NCBI RefSeq assembly: GCF_947172395.1
Contig: NC_069086.1
Span: 3,318,501 to 3,382,500, forward strand
Length of the DNA: 64,000 nt
Reading direction: 5' to 3'
Source: Bicyclus anynana
Taxonomy: Eukaryota; Arthropoda; Insecta; Lepidoptera; Nymphalidae
Below the pieces are notes generated by a model. The model saw only the letters and a list, made by a program, of their open reading frames with translations. It did not search any database and was not told the DNA's origin. Position numbers and translations under genes: made by a program. Positions 54,901-64,000 of this stretch are shown here, one piece after another. Every line of letters starts with the position of its first letter. Within the stretch, counting starts at the first letter, position 1.

Positions 54901-55479
54901 ATGACCCCTAAGTGATTAAAATCTCTGTTAAATTTGAAATATTTTAATTTTAAATATAACAGAGATGTTTATTATAATACAAACGATGTATTCAGTAAGT
55001 AACGATCTGCCTAGAAGCAGGTGCGTAATCGAGTCGTGACATGGTTCAAACTTACATTAGAGTAGGTTCATACCGAATTATTTATTCAATTATTTCGCTG
55101 AGATACATGAGACGAAGATTTGGATAAGACAAATGATGCTGTACAAAATTAATGCGACATAATTAATGAACTAATGAGTTCACGATTACGTATTATCTAT
55201 AAGTACGTAACAATATACGATATTTTATAATTCAATTTTTCCTAATTACCGCGAACTTTTCCGATATGAAAACAGCCTGTTTTTTACTGAATATCTATCT
55301 TTTCTATCTTCTGATGAAAGTCCTAGTCAATAGGTCTAGTCGTTTGAAAGATTAGACCAGACACACACAGACAAACAAAAGTTTTAAAAAATTTAGATTG
55401 TTTTTGGAATCGTGTAAATAATTTGAGAATTGAGACAACATGTTTTGAACACATAATTTTGTTTTCTTCATGATCGGTT

Positions 55480-55975
55480 CAATAGGGATGATGACAGTTT
55501 TTTTTAAATTGTACACAAAATAAGAGTATGCTAATAGTAAAGCAATTTTGTAAAAGTAACAGGGTATCTGCGATCATTACTTTCGGAGCTACAGGGATTT
55601 AAGGGGTCAGATTTGCAGCGCTGCCGGGGATCCCTGAAAAACGCTTCATACAAAATGGCACTAATTAGTGACGTCGATGGCTCGCTTATCGTTAGATTTG
55701 CAAGGGCGTTCAAAAAAAATTACTTAATATCTTTGTTATTTGTGCGTTTATGTTTATAGTTCATTTATTGAAAAATGTTACATTTAATGTAAGGAAGCTA
55801 AAACTGTATGAATTTTCATCTAATTACGATAAAAAAAAATCTTATTTATTTTGCAAATATCCAGACAATCTTTGCTTTTTATATATAAATTAGTTAACAT
55901 TGACCCTATTTATCCGAATGGATCACAAAAATCAACATATTCAAATCTAGTCATCATCCTCATTGTAATTTAGCA
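55480..55975 (+). repeat. Dispersed repeat family P
   Basis: GGGATGATGACAGTTTTTTT, AACAGGGTATCTGCGATCAT, GCAGCGCTGCCGGGGATCCC, GTTAACATTGACCCTATTTA; co-linear with 25150-25620. Confidence 0.65.
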
Positions 55976-56344
55976 GTTAAATTCACTTCAGACAAATTCA
56001 CTTTACTACATCATTTATACTGCTAGGACAGATAACTTACATAGTATAGACCTTACTTAATGTAAAGGATTCGAAAAAAACGTCGATCGGGCTATAACTC
56101 CCCTGAGTGCTAGAAGTTAGCATACAAATGTCCCGAGAGTACCTTAATTTGGGGAAAAAATGTAGGCTGCAGGATCGGCAAATGGATATTTAACTTGCTA
56201 AATATATACGTGTAGGCTTATAATATAGTTGCAGCTTGATATTGATACATCTAAATAAAATTGTAATGTCCTTCTGTGATTTCGATATATCTGTCTTTTC
56301 AAGTGATTTACACGATACTAAAATAAAAAAACAGACATTTTTTT

Positions 56345-56606
56345 TGACGGCCGCGTTGCGCAGTGGGTAGTGACCCTGCTTTCTGCATCCACGGTCGTGG
56401 GTTCGATTCCCACAACTGGGAAATATTTGTGTGATGAGCATGGGTGTTTTCCAGTGTCTGTGTGTATTTATACATTATATAAGTATTTATATGTAGTATA
56501 TAATTGTATATTAATATTATAATATCAACTATCTTAGCACCCATAACACAAGCTACTTTGTATGCTTACTTTGGGGCTAGATAGTGATGTGTATTGTTTA
56601 AGTATA
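56345..56606 (+). mobile_element. SINE-C copy, full length
   Basis: TGACGGCCGCGTTGCGCAGT head, B box GGGTTCGATTCCC, tail to GATGTGTATTGTTTAAGTAT. Confidence 0.78.
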
Positions 56607-56661
56607 TTTTTTTATTTTATTTTTAATTTTCGACTGTTTATCTGTTTGTCCGGAGTATGGA

Positions 56662-56795
56662 ACTTCTTTAATATTTTTTTTAATATTACCAATATTCTCA
56701 TTTCCCTCCAACTTGTCGGGAAAAACTGTATTATCAACCACCACCCCTCGGTGATGAGTCCGACCGCTCTTACCTTTGAGCTATTGAGGCTCTAT
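56662..56795 (-). mobile_element. SINE-D copy
   Basis: ACCAATATTCTCATTTCCCT, CCAACTTGTCGGGAAAAACT and CGGTGATGAGTCCGACCGCT. Confidence 0.55.
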
Positions 56796-57210
56796 TGATT
56801 TTATTGGAGGTTTATTGAGCAACATATAGGCTACCTCGAAACCCGAAAAAATCCGTGATTTCCGCAGGGATTGTGGATTTTTTTTCACACGGACAAAGTC
56901 ACGGGTTCGCTTGTATGTTGTATAATAGTTGAAGTTATTCTAGAAAAGAGGAACGTCGGCGATGTTTCAAGACTGTTTGTCTGATTTGAAAGAAACAAAA
57001 ACACAATTTAAACTTTTAAATTTGTTTAGAAATACATCGTGAAAAAAGGTGGAACCAAAAGAATTTATACCGGCATCGTTTAAGCATTTATTGTAATGTA
57101 TTTTTTAATTGATTTCTAAAAAGGAGGAGGTTCTACGTTTGTCTGTATGTTTTTTTGTACTATTGCTTGACAGAACAAACAGACTGAAATCACTCTAGAG
57201 TGAAAAAAAG

Positions 57211-57512
57211 AGCCGTGCTAGCCTAGTGGATATGACCTCTGCCTCTAAGTTCGGAAAGTGTAGGTTCGAATCCGATCCATAGATGCACCTCCAACTTTTC
57301 AGTTATGTACATTTTAAGAAATTAAATATCACGTTCACCTTTAACGGTACAGGAAAAACATCGTGAGGAAACCTGCATAACTGAGAATTTTCTTAAATAT
57401 CTGTGTGTGAAGTCTGCCAATCAAATTAGGTCAGCGTGGTGGACTATTTGACCTAACCCCTCTCAGTCTGAGAAGAGACTCGTGCTCAGCAGCGAGCCGA
57501 ATATTGGTTGAA
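57211..57512 (+). mobile_element. SINE-A copy
   Basis: AGCCGTGCTAGCCTAGTGGA head, B box GGTTCGAATCCG, tail GAGCCGAATATTGGTTGAAA. Confidence 0.85.
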
Positions 57513-57607
57513 AATTTATATTGTATTTTACTCTAGACTCCAAAGTTGTTTCGCAATTCATCTCATTAAGGTTTAGATTTCAATTTTAGAGTACTAAAAT
57601 ATAACAT

Positions 57608-57807
57608 AACTAACTGACGCCGCGCGGTTTCACTAACGTGGTTCCCGTTCCCGTAGGAATACGGGAATAATATATAGTATATAGCCTTCCTCGATAAATA
57701 GGCTATCTCACACTGAAAGAATTTTTTAAATCGGACCAGTAGTTCCTGAGATTAGCGCGTTCAATCAAACTAACAAACTCTACAGCTTTATAATATTAAT
57801 ATAGATC
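57608..57807 (-). mobile_element. Helitron-like element
   Basis: ACTGACGCCGCGCGGTTTCA to GCTTTATAATATTAATATAG. Confidence 0.65.
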
Positions 57808-58259
57808 ATAAAGCATTTTTTTCAATTAATGTACGAATAGTAGATAACATAACTTATAATTTATTTCACATCTCTATTGTATTGTTTGTTTGTTGTGTGG
57901 GTTCCAAAGCCCGTTGTCTTTATTTCAGGGTTACGATTGCATAACTCTTTCATAAAGTCGGACAACGCCATGTAAAAACTGGTATACCCATGACAAGCTG
58001 ACATCTGGATATGAATAATAAGCGGTCCCTTTTCGAGTGAAAAATGATCCCGGCACAAACTATTATTATTTATGAAAGGGCTCACCCATTAGTTGATTGT
58101 GTACTGCTTTTGTTGACATCTTTTTTATTGAAATTTCTCTACCCTATACATTGCATTGGGCATGTATAAGGCCTATATACATTACCGTTGATACAAAACA
58201 GCGTTAAGACTGTTAGTTAGTACAAGTGACCTAGAACAATAACGCCCCTTTCACTTCTT
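57808..58259. other. Unassigned
   Basis: A 74-codon minus-strand ORF at 57861-58085 has no motif. Confidence 0.4.
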
Positions 58260-59285
58260 AACCGACTTCCAAAAAGGAGGAGGTTCTACGTTCGGCTGTA
58301 TGTATGTTTTTTTTTTTTTTTTATGTATGTCCAGCGATAATTCCGTCAATTATGGACCGATTTTGAAAATTCTTTTTTTGTTTTGAAGGGTTTATTTCCA
58401 GGGTGGTCCCATTTTTTTCATGTCAGGATCTGATGATGGCATCCTGGAGAAATTGAGGGGAACTTTCGAAAGTTGCAGAGATGGCTAGTGCGTTTGTTAG
58501 TGTTTCCATAAGGTATTTTAAACTACTACAACTTTATGAGGGTTTGGAGTTGGTCTGATGATGGAGCCGAAACACAGACGATGGAACTCGTCAAGGATTT
58601 ACAGCAGTCACCTTTTGTTTGGGCTTGATTAATTTGTATTGATGAGTACTTTCCACCTATATGGGTTGTGACTGTATTAAGGGTCTGGCGATGAAGACGA
58701 GGGACAGTGAAGAGAACTCCTCGACGGTTCACAGTAGCTACCTTGTGTTTGGACTTGATAAATTTGTATTGATGAGAACTTTCCACCTAGATGGATTGTG
58801 ACTATATTAAAGATCTGGTGATGAAGATGAGGGACAGTGAAGAGAACTCCTCGACGGTTCACAGTAGCTACCTTGTGTTTGGACTTGATAAATTTGTATT
58901 GATGAGAACTTTCCACCTACATGGATTGTGACTGTATTAAGGGTCTGATGATGAAGACGAGGGACAGTGAAGAGAACTCCTCGACGGTTCACAGTAGCTA
59001 CCTTGTGTTTGGACTTGATAAATTTGTATTTATGAGAACTTTCCACCTACATGGATTGTGACTGTATTAAGGGTCTGGTGATGAAGACGAAGCACAGTGA
59101 AGAGAACTCCTCGACGGCTCACAGTAGCTACCTTGTGTTTGGACTTGATAATGTTGTATTGATAAGAACTTTCCACTTAGATAGGTTGTGACTATACACA
59201 CGCAGTAGGTATGCTAACACTAAAAATAAAAAAATAAAAATTTTAATAAATCTATTAAATCTATTTTTTGAGTTGGAAGTCGGTT
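58260..59285 (+). mobile_element. TIR element with an internal tandem array
   Basis: Starts AACCGACTTCCAAAAAGGAG and ends TTGGAAGTCGGTTG, 13-bp inverted ends. The 5' third reads AATTCCGTCAATTATGGACC and ATTTTGAAAATTCTTTTTTT. The interior is the tandem array listed next. It is a common lepidopteran repeat type whose class I cannot fix. Confidence 0.6.
58546..59190 (+). repeat. Tandem array, 130-bp units, about five copies
   Basis: TCTGGTGATGAAGA-type landmarks fall at 58550, 58684, 58814, 58944 and 59074, spaced 130 bp after the first. Inner units are about 95% alike by eye, outer ones more diverged. Three overlapping minus-strand ORFs (MESSHQYKFIKSKHKVATVN) are this same repeat read repeatedly. 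Confidence 0.9.
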
Positions 59286-59451
59286 GAATTTTTTTTTATT
59301 AAAATTTTTTTAGTATATCCTGCATAATTGGACGCTATGTTCACATGTCAGTTCAGTTTTGCAGGATCCAGTAAAAAGCTACCATTCCTATGTTTAATAA
59401 ACAGTGTCCAGCAAAAAACCGCACGCAAGGAGCCATACGAACACTGCTATC

Positions 59452-59680
59452 TAATGTTAATATTATAAAAGCGAAAGTTTGTGTGTAAGTGTGAAAGTCT
59501 GTAAGTGTGTAAGTATGTTTGTTCCTCTTTTACGCTGCGGCTACTGGAGCTGAAATTTGGAATGGAAATAGGTTTTACTCTGGATTAACTCTGGATTCAT
59601 AGGTTACTTTTCATCCCGAAAAAATCCATGGTACCCGCGGGATTTGTGAAAAACTGAGTTCCAGGCGGACGAAGTCTGTT
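59452..59680 (+). mobile_element. Helitron-like element, 3' end lost
   Basis: ATGTTAATATTATAAAAGCG to CCAGGCGGACGAAGTC, then it breaks off. Confidence 0.6.
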
Positions 59681-59910
59681 GCATTGTAACTTACTGTTAT
59701 ATGTCAGTTTTAAGTTCAACAGATTTAGGTGTTTTAAATGTTTTGTCTTTGGTTCCAAACAGTGTGTATTATTATTATTATTATATTTATGTGATAACAA
59801 ATAGGTATATCCCCTGAAAATTAACTGACGTGTTTCAACAATACTTTAAAAACTATCTTTATTTATCTATTCTACAAAAATCGGCTCTTGGGTGTAACTT
59901 TTATTGATTT

Positions 59911-60215
59911 GATCAACCCATAATCGGCTCACTGTTGAGCTCAAGTCTCCTCTCAGAATGAAAAGGGTTACGCCAATAGTCCACCACGCTGACCCAATGC
60001 GGATTGGCAGACTTCGCATACGCAGAGAATTATGAAATTTCTTTGGTATGCAGGTTTCCTCACGATGTTTTTCCTTCACCGTTAGAGACACGTGATATTT
60101 AATTTCTGAAAATGCACATAATTGAAAAGTTGGAGGTGCATGCCACGGACCGGATTCGAACCCACACCCTCCAGAATCGGAGGCAGAGGTCGTATCCACT
60201 GGGCTATCACGGCTC
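59911..60215 (-). mobile_element. SINE-A copy, full length
   Basis: GATCAACCCATAATCGGCTC to CCACTGGGCTATCACGGCTC. Confidence 0.88.
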
Positions 60216-60268
60216 TTTACTATATCCTGCATAACTATAAACTGTATATGTAACTTTTATAATAATAA

Positions 60269-60566
60269 CTAGCGGACCCGGTCAAGCTTCGCTTTGACTT
60301 ATTTGCACTTCTTCCCTATCCCTACTCTAACCCTACCCTACCCCTCCTTACCCTACTTCTTCTGCTTGACTCTTAAGCATTTGTATGAGAAATAGAAAAC
60401 GGTTGTTTTTATGGTTTTCCTTGCATTTATTCTAGTTTTTCTCACCTTTTAAACCTTCTCTATACCTCCACAAATATTTCAAGACCAAGATGAGATAAAT
60501 CCGCTCAACCGTACTCGAGTTTTAGCGAGACTAACGAACAGCAATTCATTTTTATATATATAGATA
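60269..60566 (-). mobile_element. Helitron-like element, longer subtype
   Basis: It starts CTAGCGGACCCGGTCAAGCT and ends TTTTATATATATAGATAG. The interior has CCTACCCTACCCCTCC-type pyrimidine repeats. Confidence 0.55.
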
Positions 60567-60567
60567 G

Positions 60568-60855
60568 ATGAATGCTGCAGATTCACGTAAATGTAACGCT
60601 GCGCTGATTATACTGACATTGATGAAACTACTGATTATCTTTAACGTCGTATATCGACGAGTTAAATACGAATTTATCTCGTGCCATCTTGTTTCTGACA
60701 AAACAACTGACGTTCGCGTGTATGAAATATGGAAGTTTGCCTGCGATTTGCTTGGATTTATTGAGCTGTACTATTTGTTCAATAACCTGCGGAGATTTAT
60801 TATTGCCTGTGCTTGTGTAACAGAATGGAAATATTGCCTGTGTGTTGTTTTATAA
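60568..60855 (+). CDS. Open frame of 95 codons, unknown
   Basis: An ATG directly after the Helitron opens a frame with a hydrophobic segment at residues 11-28 (AALIILTLMKLLIIFNVV) and another near 75-95. The composition is less AT-rich than the flanks. It is followed by a LINE-like 3' region, so it could be the end of a transposon frame. I recognise no domain. Confidence 0.2.
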   Translation: MNAADSRKCNAALIILTLMKLLIIFNVVYRRVKYEFISCHLVSDKTTDVRVYEIWKFACDLLGFIELYYLFNNLRRFIIACACVTEWKYCLCVVL

Positions 60856-60884
60856 CTGCCTCTTGTTTAGTAGTTTCATTTGTA

Positions 60885-61135
60885 GGCTTAGAGGTTCCTG
60901 GAGGAGGAAGTAAAACTATAAGAAATTGTAATTGTTATCAATTGTAAATTATAATACTGTATGACTTTTTCATTTCAAAAGAGCAACTGTTGAGTTTCTT
61001 GCCGGTATCTTCTCAGCAGAACCTGCCTTCCGAACCAGTGGTAGAATCTTTACAAATAGTCAACTGACGTGTCAAAAGTGCTTGTAAACTGAGCCTACTT
61101 GAAATAAATGATTTTTGATTGGATTTGATTTGATG
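60885..61135 (+). repeat. LINE-like 3' region
   Basis: GAGCAACTGTTGAGTTTCTT, CAGAACCTGCCTTCCGAACC and TGAAATAAATGATTTTTGAT; inverted relative at 47455-47950. Confidence 0.5.
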
Positions 61136-61420
61136 CCATTGAATAAGAATAATATACCCCAATTTCAAGTTGAAATTATATACGCAGAAGGTATTATAAT
61201 GCACAAGTGCACTCTCTAGTCTCTCATTCTCATACTCCAATGGGACGGCAGATCGACACGACCGGAGAAAGATGGAGAAAGATCAGGCACAGGACTGACG
61301 GTATTACGTGCTCTCCGAGGCACAGGGATGTACTAACACCGCAGACATCGTAACTCCAGGCTGCTTTTAAGAAGTTCGTAGAAAGTTTGGTAGCGAGAAT
61401 TTATACATACAACAGCTGTC

Positions 61421-61594
61421 TTTACTAATATTATAGAAAGGGAAAAGTTTGTAGCATTTGTAGATGATCTCTGGTTCAACTAATCCGGTTTTAAAATTCT
61501 TTTACAAATCGAACACGTTATTTGTGAGTGTCTTAGGCTATATTTTATCCCCTTATTCTCACGGGTACAAGAACTACGAGGGGCGTCGGCTAAC
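61421..61594 (+). mobile_element. Helitron-like element, eroded
   Basis: TTTACTAATATTATAGAAAG to GGGGCGTCGGCTAA. Confidence 0.5.
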
Positions 61595-62813
61595 ATTAGA
61601 TAACAATACAAACAATCTCTCTGTCTCACGTAGCACCAGCTACATTTTCGTAGCAGTTGCTACGAGTTAGTGAAACAGACATAGCGCCGTTTCCGGAGAA
61701 TAAAATTGTAATTGCAAAAAGCTAATTTTTCTGGAAGAAAACCGAATTTTGGCGATTGTTGATAAAGTAATAGACTGGGATAAAAATGAGAAAGCTCGAA
61801 TGGAAGCAAATTTTTATAGCTTTTGTTAAACTTATTTGACAAAAAAAAAACCTTGATATAAAAAATAAATGTTACCGAAAATAAATTATAATTGTATTTT
61901 AAATTTCATATTGTAATATCCATTATCATTTTATTCGCCTTACAGTCTAACTGGAATCCAATATTGTACTTACCGTTTTTATCTGTAGGTTAAAACCTAC
62001 CTAATAAAACGTTAGGTGTAAGTGATTATGAACTACGCGCTCCGACGGGAAGATTTTGAACGAGAATAAAATGATTATTGATTTTATCATAATCAAGTCT
62101 TAAATTTTATATAAGGCCGCCTTTTGTATTCTACTTTTTGTTATGTTTCTGTTTTGCTTGTTTTCTTTTATTTATTGTGGTGTACAAATAAAGAGTATTA
62201 AATAAATAAATTTTGAGTACCGGAAGACAATTGTATGTCTGTTTACTGTACTAAGAAGTGAGAATACATTATGGTAATATTATATTACAATTTTATTCTC
62301 ATACCTTTATGCCATTCACTATATTTTGAATATTTTGTAGTTTCGTTAATAAGTGCATAAAAATTACGAAAAAAATTGTGCAGATGTATTAATCCCAATA
62401 GATCCCAAAAATTAAATAATACTAAAACACGTGTTAGTGCAGTTACTATTTTATTCTTCGGGAACAGCGATAGATAGATGCATTTAAGTCATAAAATAGA
62501 TAATTATTATTGGATACAAAATGTTGTGTATAATCAAATATTGCACCGTTATCGGTACAAGATCCAGCAATTTTCACTTAAGCTCCTATAAAGTGCATAG
62601 TAGTTAGCACAACAAAGGGGGGATTTCCCGATCACGTCGCATGAATATTCTACCGCAGCGCCGCGGTGTTGTCGATGTTTCCTTGTTAAACACTTTTAAT
62701 ATTGTTTTAATATAGTGTAAAATTGTTTTAGATAAGCGGTAGTTCTTTTGATGTAATTTATTGTAGTGAAACTTCCTAGGTCTGGACCGTACTATATATT
62801 CTAACGCTAAACT
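61595..62813. other. Mostly unassigned
   Basis: Holds the LINE-like tail at 62090-62210 (TGTACAAATAAAGAGTATTA). Short ORFs at 61660-61842 and 62604-62816 have no motif. Confidence 0.4.
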
Positions 62814-63441
62814 CAATGTTTATCAATAATAAATTAAAAATTAATGTAGAAAGCGTATGTCATTTTAAAACTAATTTATGCTTAAATATGTTATTTTATT
62901 CAAATGATATTTTTATTGTAAAAAACTAATTAATCATTTTGTTACGGAGAACCATATTACTACAGACATAGGGTTCATAATTGCTCGTCCTTTCGTATTG
63001 TTTACAAGTCGAGATGTTTTAATCGCTACCTATTGTTATTGTTTTCATTTGGCGAACTCCGTGGAATAAACAACACGCATGTAGGATTTCCCAGAAAGAT
63101 CATGAGACGTTCTGAGTGGGTAACAATACGCCACGGAGCCGACGATCAGGCAGTTAACTTCGAAACGGAGTGAAGTGAACATTAAGTGTTACAATTGAAG
63201 TATAGTGAACTACGATTTTGGACTGTGAATTACCTACACTAAACAGAAGTGGATACTTGGATTAAGGAGTAGAATAAAATCTTGTACGAGTCGCCAGGTG
63301 TTTAATTCCAAATCCTCGAACCCTAGTTCGTAACAATATTTATTGTCATTAATTTAGGAACAACTTGACTAATATAATAATTAGGTGTAAAATTACTAGT
63401 ATTATACCCTCATTTTCAATATTATTTCTTGATAAACATTG
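62814..63441. mobile_element. Small TIR repeat carrying an LTR-like insertion
   Basis: The ends CAATGTTTATCAA and TTGATAAACATTG are exact inverses. Interior pieces match the element at 1199-1497 (TTAGGTGTAAAATTACTAGT; TATACCCTCATTTTCA). Confidence 0.5.
62940..63335 (+). mobile_element. Possible solo LTR
   Basis: 396 bp bounded by TGTTACGG and CGTAACA (TG...CA with inverted ends). Near the 3' side AGAATAAAATCTTGTACGAG looks like a polyadenylation signal and R/U5 boundary. The flanking ATTTT/ATATT pair would be an imperfect 5-bp target duplication. No internal genes are present. Confidence 0.45.
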
Positions 63442-63725
63442 CACAGCGAGTTTGACTTAGTATAGCGAGCTATAGATAGCTTAGTTTTTTTTTACACCAA
63501 ACAGCTGGTGGTAAGTGAAAAACCAACGCCTTGGAAATAAAATGTACTATATTGTGACTGGGTACACAGTTTTAGACAATATTGTAAAAAGATGATAACA
63601 TAAAAAGATGTCAGAGTGTGTTGTGAGCATTTTTAAGAACAAGGCGCGTTTGAAACCCTCATGACTTTAATTTTAAGTTTTGGACTTTAGTTATCACCAT
63701 ACTACCATAAGATAACCTGACGGAA

Positions 63726-64000
63726 GAGCTGTGATAGCCCAGTAGATATGACCTCTGCCTCCGATTCTGGAGGGTGTGGGTTCGAATCCGGTCCGGGGCA
63801 TGCACCTCCAACTTTTCAGTTGTATGTATTTTAAGAAAATAATTATCACGTGTCAAATGGTGAAGAAAAACATCGTGAGGAAACCTGCATACCAGAGAAT
63901 TTACTTAATTCTCTGCGTGTGTGAAGTCTGCCAATCCACATTGGGCCAGCGTGGTGGACTATTGGCCTAACCCCTCTCATTCTGAGAGGAGACTCGAGCT
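63726..64000 (+). mobile_element. SINE-A copy, cut by the window end
   Basis: AGCTGTGATAGCCCAGTAGA head, B box GGGTTCGAATCCG, body to the last base (GAGACTCGAGCT). Confidence 0.88.

Noticed and set aside
58526..59046. Three overlapping minus-strand ORFs with near-identical proteins, suggesting a repeated-domain protein
   Set aside because: The 130-bp unit is not a multiple of three, so each ORF stops when the frame shifts. They are shadows of a tandem array.
60330..60360. CCCTACCCTACC-type run resembling telomeric DNA
   Set aside because: The insect telomere repeat is CCTAA/TTAGG. This run is irregular and is part of a Helitron-like element.

Overview
The window looks like nuclear DNA from a butterfly or moth. 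It is AT-rich and intron-bearing, and it is packed with repeat types typical of Lepidoptera: several tRNA-headed SINE families, Helitron-like elements ending in CTAG, and 3' pieces of CR1-, RTE- and jockey-type LINEs. One SINE resembles the Metulj-type SINEs of nymphalid butterflies, which is recognition from memory, not a search. There are no bacterial operons, CRISPR arrays or rRNA genes, and I found no convincing free-standing tRNA gene.

The only host gene I can build with confidence lies at the left end: six plus-strand exons between 935 and 6106 encoding a takeout/juvenile-hormone-binding-protein-like secreted carrier. All exon junctions have GT/AG sites and compatible phases. The first exon (start codon and signal peptide) is missing and probably lies upstream of the window. 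Introns 1 to 4 carry a Helitron split by a small TIR element, a fold-back element, a SINE-B and a SINE-C.

The remaining 57 kb is a graveyard of mobile elements. 7.1-11.6 kb holds a GC-rich TIR element with a SINE inside it, CR1 pieces including a 311-codon open reverse-transcriptase tail, and an RTE tail. 12-21 kb holds Helitrons, SINEs and low-information AT-rich DNA. 21.75-25.48 kb is a striking double palindrome: 1,179-bp arms about 64 bp apart, followed by 474-bp arms 327 bp apart. The two outer arms appear to be the originals and the two inner arms the inverted copies, and the breakpoints fall in one Helitron. 31.7-32.6 kb is a 154-bp satellite with a 309-bp dimer period. 34.9-36.2 kb repeats the GC-rich element in the other orientation. 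37-48 kb is dense in SINEs and LINE ends and includes a miRNA-like hairpin near 41.0 kb. 49.0-50.7 kb is a 48/49/51-bp minisatellite with a trimer period, interrupted by a retroposon. 51-64 kb holds more SINEs, a TIR element with an internal 130-bp tandem array, and a possible solo LTR.

Most short open frames outside the takeout gene fall inside these repeats and are not genes. Two or three weak exon candidates are listed at low confidence. Repeat boundaries were read by eye and may be off by several bases.
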